A stretch of DNA of 64,000 bases from Stropharia rugosoannulata. Taxonomy: Eukaryota; Basidiomycota; Agaricomycetes; Agaricales; Strophariaceae. The stretch lies in NCBI GenBank assembly GCA_028532985.1, contig JANCIK010000001.1:3286001-3350000 (forward strand). Direction: 5' to 3'. The first letter of the stretch is position 1. Every line of letters begins with the position of its first letter. The position numbers were made by a program, and so were the translations under genes. The notes under the pieces are model-generated. The model made no database searches. It was not told the DNA's origin and worked only from the letters and a program-made list of their open reading frames with translations. Below, piece by piece: positions 11,833-23,441 of the stretch.

Positions 11833-12620
11833 TTGTCTTCTGGGTATGAGATTAGGTATAACAACGAGCAGAATATGTGTTTAGATGGTACAAGTCATGG
11901 AGTCGGAAGAAGTTAACGGGTCATGGGTCATAGGTAAAGGAGCGTTCGACGGAGCTGTTGCTACTTATTTGAAGCATTGACGCAACCGGGCGCATTTAAG
12001 TAGACCGTAGCATATTTTTAGATTTCAATAAACCTTATTCAGGCATTATTTGGTGCTTACCTGGGCTTCACTGAGCGTCGAATGGCCGACATATTGCAGC
12101 CTTTCAGGCGCAGAAGGTTCAGTTGTAAAATAAACAAAACAGCTATGAGAAATTATTCGCCAGCACACAAAATTTCTGGAAGATGAGCCTGATGAGCCTT
12201 GCTGATAATTGCAAAATCGAGGGAACTATTATATTCAGATTACGAACTTTAACAGCCGCATTGCAGAAACACATGCGCACCGTTTTAGATGCTCTAAAGT
12301 TTGTTTTGTTTTGACGACGACAGAGTTTTTTTCTTGGCGTAGGATAAAAGTTCACGGTGCTCAAGCATGATATATATATATGACCTTGGTTCGAATTACG
12401 TTGCCAAAGCGTTGGACAAAAGTTCAGTAAATTTGCAACGATTTTGATTTGATTACACGAAAATACAATTGCGGTTTGAAGTTGCATTTGCGAAAGATGT
12501 CGATGGAGGTCCTAGACTACATAAAATACATCAATGGTTGAGCTAGGCTCACGCGTCTAGCCTGTAATATATGATACATATTAGCGATTAGCAGAAGGTA
12601 AATTATTAATACCCATGCAT
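11833..12620. other. intergenic, chitinase upstream / J-protein 3' side
   Basis: No gene is supported. It holds the upstream region of the chitinase and the 3' flank of the J-protein. A 114-codon antisense frame at 12143-12487 has random-looking composition and was not accepted. Confidence 0.4.
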
Positions 12621-13377
12621 CTATGACGCGCTCGGCGGCTTCGAGGATTGATCCAACGATAGTCGCTCTTCTTCCCTTTGATATGAAACATGTTTTTGCA
12701 TTGCCTGTCGATGGGATAAGGCCTCCGACAATACTTCTCGTCGCATCGTCGCAGTTTGCAGCATCACAGCAACAACGGTCTAGAAATCATAAGCCGGCGA
12801 GTTCTAGAAACAATATTGCATAGATATGAACGTACCATAATCACACCGAACAGTATCAAGTTATCCTTCCAGCTGTCGTCAACAGCGCCACTGTTGTAGA
12901 GTTCCTGTCGCTTTCTACGCATTGCTCGATATGCAGCAGTTGATTGATATTTGGGAGCAGAAGATGCGGATGATCCATAACCTAGTGGATCATCAGCCGG
13001 AGGCTTTTTCCCCCTCAGAACATCATATGCTGCTGTTATGGCCTGAAATCGCGCATGCGCCACGTCGGGAGAGACAGAGGCGCCGGCCTTGTCAGGATGG
13101 TAGAGGCGCACAAGGTCAAAATCTATGCAAGTCAAGTTATAGAAAGCACATACACGACTTTAGCTGACAACGTACATCGAGCTTTAATATCCAATTCTGT
13201 TGCATTACGGGGGAGGTGGAATAGCTGATGCGGAGTCGGATTTCGGTGAGTAGGATACGGAAACGGATTGGATGCTTTTGTTTCCGTATGGAGGCTTCTC
13301 AGGCAAGCGGTGATCCCTCGTCTGCAGTGAGAGTTGACGCTCCAGGTCCGTATATTAAGAGACAAGGCTTTCAACAT
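12621..13377 (-). CDS. mitochondrial DnaJ-domain (J) protein with a membrane helix
   Basis: The N-terminus is rich in Arg/Ser with few acidic residues (MLKALSLNIRTWSVNSHCRRG, then CLRSLHTE), like a mitochondrial targeting peptide. The J domain is split by introns: TPHQLFHLPRNATELDIKAR, then FDLVRLYHPDKAG with the essential HPD tripeptide, then ARFQAITAAYDVLRG. After it come AAYRAMRRKRQELY and a hydrophobic helix built across an intron (DNLILFGVIMTVVAVML), then a charged tail ending PPSAS. It would be a membrane-tethered Hsp70 cochaperone of mitochondria, with the J domain before the helix. Fungal proteins of this small type are widespread; the precise client is unknown. The start is the first ATG, at 13377, in front of the targeting peptide. 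Confidence 0.8.
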
Positions 13378-14011
13378 GCTCTATGTATTGCAAGTCGAAG
13401 TCTCGAAACGCCGCTGATGATGCTCAGTGTCTGCAAAACTTGACCTAACCGGTTGAACCCGGCCCGGGACATCGCTCAACGTGTTGCTTCAACTTCAACG
13501 CAACTTTCAACGCAACTTCAACGGGCCTTGTAGCGGCGGTCATGGCCATGGTCCACGAAACCCATTAATTTCAAGATAACATTCGAACGTCTAGTAATTG
13601 GATGGCATAGCTTGTGACAGCTTTAACTCGCCAGTGAAACCCCTGGTAGCGCCGACGTCCTAAGTATCCGAAAAGAGTTACTTACGGCAGACCCCAGATT
13701 GAAAAATCGAAACATTTCGACTATGACTGGACTACGGTTTCAACATTGGTCACTGATGAACATCTCTGAAGTGGAACCAAGACCCGGCTATTGCTTGCTG
13801 CAATACTACTGAGTGAAAGACGCGACTCATCCCGCAACCGCCGGAAAATTATCTTTGAAATTTATTGAGCTAAACCGAATTTGAACTAAGTAGAGAATAT
13901 CCAACAGGCACACCGGCGCCGCTTATCTGTCACTCGGCCTACATACAATTGTATGAAGGAAACTTAATAGGAAATTCACTAAGTCTTTCGATGACTATTT
14001 GAACCACCACC
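13378..14011. promoter_or_regulatory. divergent intergenic region, J-protein / P450
   Basis: 634 nt between two outward-pointing genes. No coding frame was recognised. It contains a short direct repeat (13490-13523) on the J-protein side. The promoter assignment is by position only. Confidence 0.35.
13490..13523. repeat. short tandem repeat, CAACTTCAACG x3
   Basis: Three adjoining copies of an 11-12 nt unit: CAACTTCAACG, CAACTTTCAACG and CAACTTCAACG. It lies about 115 nt upstream of the J-protein start codon, so it could be a binding-site array or a simple microsatellite. Confidence 0.7.
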
Positions 14012-16156
14012 ATGCCTTTGGCTCTCACATTGGCTGTGATTATTCCGCTCTTTATCACTTTTCTTAGGTTGCGCTCTTTCATCAATAGAGCCAAGACGAA
14101 CGGGCCTTATTTTCCTGGGCCAAAGCCTAAGCCACTCATTGGCAATGCCACGGACTTCCCAACCAAAAATCCGGCTCAGGAATACAGTAAATGGAGAAAG
14201 AAATATAACAGTGCGTGGCTGTTGTCGTTGGTTTAATGTGCTTACACCATGTTACAGGCGACGTTACCTTTGCTAGTGCTTTAGGCAACCATGTACTCAT
14301 TCTCAACAACCCGGAAGATGCAATAGAGCTGCTTCAAAGACGTGCTAATGTGTATTCTGACAGACCTCCGATACCAATCATGAAACTGTGAGCCAAGCCT
14401 ACTTCTGATTCTCTAAAAACGACTTACTTGACTTCAACAAAGTCTTGGATGGGATCCAGCTATGGTTTCGATGCTGCGCTATGGAGAGCAGTGGCGACTC
14501 CACCGAAAAATCATGCAACAGAATTTCCACCTTGAAGCATCCAAAAAATACTGGTCAACCATCAAAGCTAAGGTCTACCGAACCCTGGATGCCTTGCTGG
14601 AAACGCCAAACAATTTCAGGGAGCATAATAAAAAGTGAGCATTCGGCGGTTCGTTTTACAGCAGGAGTTGCTTAGCTTCTCAGACTAGGCATCTCCATAC
14701 CTTTGGCTTTGATGTATGGATATGATCTAGAATCTGTGGATGATCCCATCGTTCAAGCAGCGGAACAAAGCGTTAGCCTGGGTGCGCCTTTGCTAACCCC
14801 CGGTGGCAGCCTGATAAATGTTTTTCCTATTCTTGGTAAAATACCGGCATGGTTTCCTGGAGCTTCCTCGCATAAAGTCGCTCGCGAAGTTAAGAGACTG
14901 ACGGAGTTGATGCAAACGATTCCATTAAACTTCGTCAAGAAGCGTGTGGTAAATACAGCTCACCTTTTTTCATAAACATTCATGTTCTAAATTTGCTTTC
15001 TTCAGGAAGATGGAGCCGCTGTGCCTTCACTGGTTTCAGACTTCTTCGAAAAGAAAAACTCAATCGGGGCTTCGGAAGAGGAAGAAACTGCTGTTAAGAA
15101 CATCGCTTATACTATTTATGGCGGTGAGTAAATTTAAATGAATCTAGACCCCAAAATGAAACTTCCCAATCAGCGGCCGGAGACACTGTACTTACACCTT
15201 CATGTATAAAAAGAATCAGCTCTGATAGCTCACTGAGAATGTTTAGACAATTTCTGCTTGCGGAACGTTCATTTATCAAATGTGCATCAATCCAGAGATT
15301 CAGCACAAAGCTCAAGAAGAACTCAGCCGTGTTATTGGGAATCGCTTGCCAACATTTGAAGACAGATCTTCCCTCCCATACATCGAAGCAATTTACAGAG
15401 AAGTTTTGCGTTGGAATCCCCCACTTCTTCTGGGGATAGCGCACTATTCTACTGAAGATGACCATTACAAGGGCTGTTTCATACCTAAAAGTATGTTGTC
15501 CGGCCTAAAACTCTTGACAGGTTAACTCAGTATCATGGTTATCAGATACTATTGTTATTTCGAATCTATGGTATGTATAATGTTGCTTTCATTAGCTGAA
15601 TACGCAAACTTAACGGCGTTTCCAAGGGGAATGACTCACAACGAAGAGATTTATCGCGACCCATATACATTCAATCCTGATCGCTTTTTTAACGAAACCG
15701 GGCAGCTGCAAGAAGATCCAACGCCTGCATATGGGTTCGGACGCAGGTGAGCTTCAGTTTTAGACACCTTGTCCTATGGATGTTCATGTATGCAAAGGGT
15801 ATGTGCCGGGAAACATGTCGCTAGTGCTTCTGTAAGTTTTTTGTTGATCGAGGCTCTTCGCCACTTTCCAACTTATCGGTTTATATAAAGCTCTGGCTGG
15901 CCATGTCATCCATGTTAGCGTGCTTTGACTTCAGGAAGGCTAGGGACTCGGCTGGCAAAGAAATTGAGATAAGCGATGACTATGAAGATTTTGCTACTAT
16001 CAGGTATCCACAAAACTTTCACCGCGTTATGAGGACTCAGCACTGACTGCCGTTTGCATTACCAGCTACAAAGCACCGTACAAATGCGCAATTACACCAC
16101 GATCCGCCAATGTCAGTTTGATGATTAAAGAGGCACTATCCGCCAGTTCGATTTAG
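14012..16156 (+). CDS. cytochrome P450 (microsomal)
   Basis: About ten short introns. The N-terminus is a membrane anchor (MPLALTLAVIIPLFITFL) followed by the proline hinge FPGPKPKPLIGN. Helix C is represented by WRLHRKIMQQNFH. The I-helix motif reads AAGDT across an intron (usual form AGxDT). Helix K has the ExxR motif as EVLRWNPP. FNPDRF is the PERF-like segment. The haem loop, joined over an intron, is YGFGRRVCAGKH with Cys as the thiolate ligand; the first position of the loop is Tyr where most P450s have Phe. The C-terminal part (SYKAPYKCAITPRS) fits. It appears intact and is expected to be an ER-bound monooxygenase of the fungal class related to O-methylsterigmatocystin oxidoreductase-type CYPs; the substrate is unknown. 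It is convergent with the glutaredoxin gene, 113 nt apart. Confidence 0.88.
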
Positions 16157-16269
16157 TGCACTTGTTTGTCCGATGCGCATGGAATACTATTCTAACTTGA
16201 AGGAATACATACCGGGTATAAACCACTTCTGATAAAGTACAAAGTGCAGTTCTTTATAATTAAATTATG

Positions 16270-17069
16270 CTAGGCAACAAACTCCTCCAACATTCTCTTG
16301 AGATCGCCGCTTTCATGAAGCTGTTGAAGTCGGTCAGATCCACCGATGGATTTACCCTTAATTAGAACGTTCGGGAAAGTAGAATGCTGCGTCAAACGGC
16401 CCAAGAGATGTTTGACTACAATTCCATCATCTGCATAACCGTGAGTAGTAGGTTAAAGAACGAAAAATCTTGTCTTTACCTCTAATGTCCACCTCGACTA
16501 CTTTAGGAGGAGGCTGAAGGTTATAAGTTTCCAAGAGCTGTTTTGCTCGCCGGGAATATCTAATTGAGAAATAGTGTTATGTGCCATATTCATCCAAAAT
16601 ACATCTAGTGTTTGCAACATACGGGCAATATGTCTACATAAGATCAAAAAAAAATGCTGGTTTACGGTAATAATTATGTAGAATAGCTCTGGAGACGCAC
16701 CTTGCTGAAGACTATGACCGGATATTTATCATCGATAGAAGCCTTCTCTTTGTTCCAGTTGAGACTCGGATTCTCAGGAGCGTAGTCGGACAAGGGTAAG
16801 GGGGTTGTGGGGTCGAAATCGGCTTTGCTCAAAACATGTTGCTGTTCATGGTCACCTGTAACTACATGAAGTAGGCCGTAGATCTCATCAACAGCTACTT
16901 TTTTTGTCCTCATAAGACGTCCCATGTTAGCCCGTGAGATTGAAGGGGCGTCCCATGGCGCAAACAGGTAAAGGAGGACACCAATGGCAAATACGGAGAG
17001 CAGAACCAAGCGACGCCTCCGCATTTTCGGCAGTCCTGAACTGTTGTCATTGGTAGTGGAGAAGGTCAT
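16270..17069 (-). CDS. membrane-anchored monothiol glutaredoxin (Grx6/7-like)
   Basis: The first exon encodes a short basic cytosolic tail and one membrane helix (MRRRRLVLLSVFAIGVLLYLF), then a lumenal linker and YPVIVFSK, the first strand of a glutaredoxin fold. The active site lies in an 11-nt microexon (16623-16633) that restores VFSK-TYCP-YSRRAKQLLE, giving the monothiol site CPYS. Later elements are STFPNVLIKGKSIGGSDRLQQL (glutathione-binding loop and GG) and a C-terminal helix ending EEFVA. A type II membrane anchor with CPYS matches yeast Grx6/Grx7, which act in the secretory pathway on glutathione-dependent thiol redox. An upstream in-frame ATG at 17195 exists, but 17069 (MTFSTTNDN) is nearer the expected start. 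The HAD gene starts 212 nt away on the other strand. Confidence 0.82.
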
Positions 17070-17281
17070 GATTGTTGAAGCCACCCGACGCTCGATATTG
17101 CGAGCTGTAGAAGGCTTGAAAGTGTGTACGTGGTGTTTTAGTAGTGACAAAGATTTGACAAAGATACACTGTACACTCTGCCGAAAGGGGATCAAAAAAG
17201 TTTGATCCGATCATTGCGACAAAAGCGCATTGCGCTAAGTTGTGTAGCCGCTTTCTCCTCCTCCATCTTCCTCCATCCACC
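17070..17281. promoter_or_regulatory. divergent intergenic region, glutaredoxin / HAD phosphatase
   Basis: 212 nt between outward-pointing start codons. A pyrimidine-rich tract (CTTTCTCCTCCTCCATCTTCC) lies just before the HAD ATG, as is common at fungal transcription starts. No other element was recognised. Confidence 0.4.
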
Positions 17282-18265
17282 ATGCCCATTAAATCCATCG
17301 AATATGTTTTATTTGATATGGACGGTAGGCGAATCGAATATATGCCCCAATTTTTTTTCTTATAAACGTCACAGGCTTGATGCTCGACACTGAGATAGTC
17401 TATACAATCGCGACTAGTTAGTAGTCGGTCTATGTCATAGATATTAGACATGCCGTATCGACATGCGTGATATGATCAGATGAAGTCCTTGGGAAGTTTG
17501 GAAAAGTGATGACTTGGGATATGAAGGCAGGTTGCATGGGAAAACGTAGGCCTTCAACTCACAGCACTGGATCTCATAATCTTGACCAAAATGAATGCTA
17601 GCTGAACGAGAGGCAGCGCTTCATACACTATCGTTTTTCCCTGACTTGTCGATTGGAGTTGACGAATTTCTACGGGAACGCAATCGAGTTCAAGATGAAT
17701 TATGGCCGACGGTCACCGTCCTGCCAGGAATCCGTAAACTAGTGTCCCATTTGAAAAAGCACAACATTCCCATGGCCGTAGCCACGAGCTCTCGCAGGAG
17801 GAACTTCGAAATGAAAATATCGCACCATCAAGATTTGTTTGCAGAGTTTGAAGGCAAAATCGTCTGCGGCGATGACGCGCAGTACAATATGCAAGGAAAG
17901 CCGAATCCAGACATATTCTTGGTTGCTGCAGCAACTTTCTTGGGAAGAAATGTGGGAAAGCCGACGGACACTCCAACAGAAGAGAATATCGAGGAGAGGA
18001 GCAAAGGATTGGTATTCGAGGATTCCATTCCAGGTGTGCAAGCGGGAAAGCGCGCCGGCATGTCAGGTATGGATCCGTTGAGCGTCAAAATGTTATGCAA
18101 TGCCGTTGCAATGCTGAATAAATTTATCATGTAGTGGTTTGGGTCCCAGACGCCAACCTGGTCAATCTCAAGTATACTGTGCAGGAAGTGCCCGACCAGA
18201 CAATTGCATCCTTAGAACAATTCAGACCAGAAGACTGGGGCCTACCACCTTTTGATGATCAATGA
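17282..18265 (+). CDS. HAD-superfamily phosphatase, pseudouridine-5'-phosphatase (HDHD1) type
   Basis: Five exons give about 245 residues. Motif I is EYVLFDMDGLML, with the nucleophile and acid/base Asp, split by the first intron. The cap region is completed by splicing (MKAGCMGKPEREAALHTLSFFPD). Motif II is AVATSSRRRNFEMK, motif III the Lys of GKPNPDIF and motif IV VFEDSIPGVQAGKRAG. The SSRRNFE...FEGKIVCGDD segment closely follows HDHD1/pseudouridine-5'-phosphatase; the family also includes glycerol-3-phosphatases, so the substrate is an inference. It is a soluble cytosolic enzyme with no targeting signal. Start ATG at 17282 begins MPIKSIEYVLF, right before motif I, as in the family. The 3' end faces the large coiled-coil gene. 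Confidence 0.85.
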
Positions 18266-18650
18266 AAATTCCTTCAAACTTACACAATTTCCTGGGAAGC
18301 CTCAGAAACCCTCACACTTGAACAACTTTTGAGTTTTAATGTTTATATATTTTATATAAGTAGTAGTACAAAAGAATTGTGCTACAGTGCTTGAGTATAC
18401 AATTGCACAGAAAAGCAATAAAACAAATAAATGAAGCTAATACACACCAAGCAAGGTTAGTAGATTGCTAAAGGAGTGACAGGGCTGACAAGCCAATAAG
18501 TACAAAACAAGTATTGTAAAGGAATGTATGTAGAAGGAATGTGTGTCAGTTGGGCAAATGAGTGGTAGTGGTTAATTGAAAGCATATACAGAAAACCAAC
18601 AACAAAAGCCACAGGTCACCCAAAGGTCACCATAGCAAGAGCACCCTAAA
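18266..18650. other. convergent 3' intergenic region
   Basis: An A/T-rich stretch with several AATAAA-like hexamers around 18415-18432, between the 3' ends of the HAD phosphatase and the large coiled-coil gene. It probably contains both polyadenylation sites. Confidence 0.5.
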
Positions 18651-21600
18651 TCACCGAACCGCCAGACTCAGCGTATTCCTCAGCAAACTCCGGCACTGGC
18701 TTGGGGATATTATCCCGTTAGCCGAAGACGGAATGAGAGGCGTTACTGAGCTGTCGACCCTGCGCCTCGCTGGGGCCTTGCTCTTTACCATGAAGGCCGC
18801 GGACGGGGGAGATGGGCCCGCGTCCTGACCAGTCGCCTGCGATCCACCAGGCCTCCTGCCGTAGTGAAGCTGCGTAGGCGGCTTCAATCCGGTCGGTTGT
18901 GTGATCCTCGATGAGATCACAGATTTCGGTTTGTTGCCGTGACCCGGCGGCTGCGAGGAGGATGCCGCGGGTCTGGCAGATGACCGAATGGAGGACAGAG
19001 ACTGTGAATCCACCGAGTTGTTCGTGACGTGCTGGGAGAGCGGTGACCGGGTGACAGGAGAGTATGTGTTGACCGTGTTTGACCTGGGCTTCGTGGAGGG
19101 TTCCGTAGGCAGAGCAGGCCGAGCAGAGGGTTGAGCGAGCGAGGGGACGACCGTGGCGATAGTGTTGGACCGGGGCTTGACAGGAGAAACGGTGCTACCG
19201 TTTGGTGACAGGGATGACTTCGACGCTTTTTCCGAGGCTGGGGAAGTCGAGGAAGAGGAGGAGTGGGGCTTGGTAAACTTTGAGAAAATACCCTGCCCCA
19301 TCCATCCCTTCGTTTCCCGTGCAGGCGAGGGGTCTGTAGCACCTTTCTGCTGCTTCGAAGCCCGCGATGCACTCTCAGTTGGCGAGGGAAGCTTGGATGC
19401 CAACCGTTTACCGAACTTCGACGCTGGTTGCACAGCAGCCGAAGGTAGGTCCTGAGCGCGTTCTTTGCCCTTCTTCACAGTCGCCGGTTCAGCGACGACA
19501 GGTGCCAGTTTTCCCAGCCTGAACTTCTGCGGGCTCGGAATGCCAGACTTGAGAGGGGTTGTCGGTTTCAGGGTAGGCCTAGGCAGGGAGGAGACGGAAG
19601 AGAGCGCGGGCTTCGCCGTAGGTGTTGATGGTGCTACCTTCACAGGTGTAGAAATGCTGCCAGATCGAGTGGACCGGTGGCCGAGAACAATACGGGTGGG
19701 CTGGGGCACTGTCGACATCCTGCGCGTTGGTGACTCAAGTGCACCAGATGACGAAGATGACGAAGAGCTAGTTGAAGTAGGCATAGAGTCCGAGCTTGTA
19801 CTAGCACCAAAAGTGGCAGAAATCAACCTTTGCGGCGGGCGTATGCTGGACGGGAGACGTGACGACGAAGCAATGGGAGTAAGATCAGACGAAACGCGAC
19901 GAGAGTCAATGCCCATAGTACTGCCGCCTCGAGAGCTGGTAGATGCCTTGCAAGGCCCGTCCATGATGTCTTTGCACACACGCGGAAGGGTGTTCAGAGT
20001 GCTGCGTTTCGCGACCACTTGTCCCAAAGTCTCTGCGTCCGAGTCTGATTCATCAGTCATTTCGAGTGAACCAAGATCGCTGTCGCTCATCGATGCAACA
20101 AGGACTGAGATCTGGCTGTCATAGCTGGAAGAATCGAACCCGGTAGCGGATACGCTGTCCCGCAACTCAGAGCAAGCATTCTGGTCAAGCGGAAGATCCA
20201 CAGCAGGTGGAGTGTACGGTGCAGCAGCCTGCTCTCTCGTGCTGCTCATGACCGTTGGCTCCGCAGGTGTACTTGCGAGACTCTCCGAAGACACCGAGGG
20301 AACGAACACAGGAGGATTGGATATCTCCATCTCGCAGATGTTAGGTGTTACCGTAGACACCCTCGCAGTCTTAGAAGCGGAAGTGATCTGTTCAACCAAG
20401 TTGATGTATCAGCAACAAATCGTAAATTGCAGGGGAGGAAACGTACAACACTAGACTCGATGTTGAGGTTTTTCATCATAATTACCCCACGGCGCTTACT
20501 GAGATCCTTGACTGGAGCTGACGCTCGCATAGGTTTGGAGGAAAAAGGATCTACATTGGTGTGAACGGATGGGGCCAGGTCCCAGTTGCGACTCTTAGAA
20601 GGCGCAGACACATTGGGGTCAATGCGCTGCAAGGCCGGACGCTTGCCGTATGTGATCTGAGGTACTACCAGACGTGACGGGCTAAACTTCTTCGGGCTGG
20701 GTGTACGACTCTGAACAGGCGAGGTATTGCGGCTGCTCACGACCCTGACCACAGGCGGGGGGGTCTTCCTCCTGGAGTCAGAGTCCGAGTCCGAGTCCGA
20801 AAATCTTGAGGACAACCTGGATGCGCTACTGCTTGCATTCGTCGGTGAGGCTGACGCCATCCTACGAGAGAGTTGGGATTGCGTAGTCCGTTCATAGAGC
20901 CTGTTGATCTTTGTTGGAGACGAGCGCGAAGGGGAAGGGGGGGAGGAAGAAGAAGAAGCTTTGGGCCGAGGTGGGGTTTTTGGGCTACCGGGGCGACTTG
21001 CAACAGGTTGGGCAGAGTCACGAACAGTTGTCGAGACGAAGTTGTGCCTTGGAAGGGATTTTGAACTAGGCCTTGAGGTAGATGTTAAACTCGACGCTTG
21101 AGGAACGACCGTATCTTCACTGCGTTCGGGAACCTCCTGGTAGGAGTGTCGCGCAATGGACTCGTCGCTAGTAAATCCTATGACTGATTCTTCGTATTCT
21201 GAACCAGACGAAGAACTGCTATATTGCTATTGAAAAAATGAGTAAGTATGCGATCCAGTGCAGAAAAGGTGAACTTACTGAAGGCGATGGTTGCAGACTG
21301 TGCTCAGAGGGCGACTTCAGTTGAGGGCTATTTTCCCTGGCCAGGACGATGCCTCGCTCAACTGTCGACGATGATTCGGGGGCGACGATTTGACTTTCTG
21401 GCAGACTGAAAGGAAAGGTGGGGGTAACAGGAGTCTTGGAGAACAGGTTGAGAAAAGTAATCACAGAAAGGATGAACAACGTACCGTGTATGTGGAGTCC
21501 CGAATAGATTGTTCAGTAACAGTTCCGCGAGATGAACTAACGTCACTTGAGCCGGAAGATGCAGAGTCGCTTTCACCGTCATCGGACCCGGTAGACTGTG

Positions 21601-23010
21601 TGGATACATATGAGGTGCTGTTGAGAGCATCGAGATTGTGCGACGATGACGAGGGCATTGCCGGAGGTGATACCTAGACGAAAAGCGTTCAATTTCCGTA
21701 TTATCAGTCAGAATGGAGACTTACTATCTGTTCTGTAGTATCTTCTGCCTCTTCTATGTCGAACCGTACTCTCTGCTGAGCGGGGGCAGGTTGCTTGCCG
21801 ATTTTACGGAGAGTGTCTGATTTTTTCAAGATTCCGAACGTTTCGTTTCCGAAAGAGATAGGTTGGCGAGAAGTAGAATGATGAGGAGTAGACTGTTGAG
21901 GAGTAGGCTGGTAAGAAGTAGGCTGAAGAGAAGTAGTCTGAAGAGAAGTAGGCTGGTAAGAAGTAGACTGGCGCTGTTGAAGGTGGGTCTGCGATGCGAC
22001 GGACGCATTCAAAATTTCCGAAGGCTCCTAAGATGCAGAAAGACGATGAGTTTGACAGTCATATAAACAGGTTGAATACTCACCTCGCTAAGCTCGCTTT
22101 GCAACCAGTCTTCCATCTCATCTATTTCAGGGTGAGGAATTGGAAGGTCAGTCTTGATTGCGCCGCGGTTCAAAGCGTCAATCATGTCTTCCAGCTCCTT
22201 AGGATATCCCTTAGGCATTGGTTTAGGCTTAGAATCGATGAGGCTGAGATCAGAAAGTTGAGAAGACGAGGGAGTCAAAAGATCCGGGTTTTCAGAGTAA
22301 TGCTGAGCAGTGTGCTTCCAGTATTGGCGAGCTTTGTCACATTCGCGAAGGTTTTGGCGGGTCTGAAGGGTGAGGTTAATGGCAGAGACATAGTTACTAG
22401 GACTCCTGGGACCAACAATGGCGGGGAGAAGACGAGCCCAGGGAGAGTGTTTGTCCTTGGCGGCTTCGATGATACTGTCAACGAGTGCGTCCTCAGCTTC
22501 AACCCTAGACATAACCGAAAGTGAGGCAGAGTAGAGAGGATTGTCGATGCCAAGCTTAGACATGATAGAGACGAAGTCGCCGTATCGTTTGACCTGGTCC
22601 CTGAGATCCAAGATTTTCTTCTCTGCCAGTTCAAGTTTCTTCTCTGCCTGGTCAAGCTGCGCAGCACCTTTGCGACGAAGATCTATTTCGTTGTAGAGAT
22701 TTATGCGAGTAGAGTGAAGCTCGTCCGTAAGAAGACCAATCTCGCCCTGAGCAACCAAGTGATCCTCTTTGAGCTCGCTGTTTGTCTGTTCCAAGCTCCT
22801 GATCCGTTTGTTGAGGTAGAGAAAGCGAGACTTAAGTGCGCCGAAGGTAATGGCAAAGGGCGAGGATTTTTTACGAAGGCGTTCCCCCTCATTGTGGCTG
22901 AAGAGAGACGCAGAGGCTACAGTGTGCGATGAAGTGTGGATGATGTTCAAGAACTCCTTCCTATCCAACTCGGTGACGTCCGGCGTCGAGACCGAAGTGG
23001 GGAAAGACAT
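18651..23010 (-). CDS. large disordered protein with N-terminal coiled coil, function unknown
   Basis: Six exons with five short introns, all apparently phase 0, give about 1,360 residues. The first exon (309 residues, from ATG 23010) holds ELDRKEFLNIIHTSSHTVASASLF and then a coiled coil of about 100 residues (ALKSRFLYLNKRIRSLEQTNSEL and on to LELAEKKILDLRDQVKRYGDF). The rest is low complexity: a Gln/Thr/Pro/Ser repeat region, SSSGSDVSSSRG-like tracts, an SDSDSDS run, and many S/T-P sites with basic spacers (PSPKKF, GIPSPQKFRLGK) suggestive of phosphorylation and microtubule- or DNA-associated proteins. No named domain was recognised. The long + strand frames inside it are composition shadows. 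Confidence 0.7.
21868..21975 (-). repeat. degenerate 15-nt tandem repeat in the coiled-coil gene
   Basis: Imperfect 15-nt units of the AGAAGTAGNCTGNNG type (as read on +) encode pentapeptides such as QPTSL, QTTSL, QPTSY, QPTPQ and QSTPH in the second exon. The region is a coding minisatellite and likely varies in length between strains. Confidence 0.6.
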
Positions 23011-23441
23011 ATTGATATGAGAGATATGAAAGGTATGAGATGATGGTTCTTCGTTTGTGTTGAGAATAGCACAATTCAGCGGTCTTTTATACGCAGTTTT
23101 GGAGGCTGACCGCGACTTGCCATCGGTGCAGTCTGCCGCATTTCAATCGGTCCTGGATGGCACATCACGGTCAGCCTCCAGTCCAGAAAAGCCATATTTA
23201 TAGTCATAAGAGTGAGTTGGTACACAGAGGGATGGAAATTGGCGTCGTTAATACACAAACACGGTGAACAGGTAGGCAGAACATGATAGAAAGCGAGATC
23301 AAGAGCAGTCGTTGTCTATTTTTATCGACCATAATTATTCCCGCAGCCGGGAGCGGCGCCAAGCCGGCTCCTGTCATCGGAGCACAGCACCGGCACTGAT
23401 TGGGTTCGTAGAGACCTAGTCACTCTCTCCCCACTACTACC
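23011..23441. promoter_or_regulatory. divergent intergenic region, coiled-coil gene / lifeguard gene
   Basis: 431 nt between two outward-pointing start codons. An imperfect inverted arrangement (GGAGGCTGACCG... at about 23100 and CGGTCAGCCTCC at about 23169) could form a hairpin or be a pair of binding sites. No coding frame was accepted. Confidence 0.4.

Noticed and set aside
12375..12410. tRNA-like GGTTCGAATTA
   Set aside because: Resembles a T-loop, but no 5-bp stem, anticodon arm or acceptor stem could be formed.
19465..20124. 219-codon + frame inside the large coiled-coil gene
   Set aside because: It lies antisense to a Ser/Pro-rich exon; its composition is the mirror of that repeat-rich sequence, and it has no domain.
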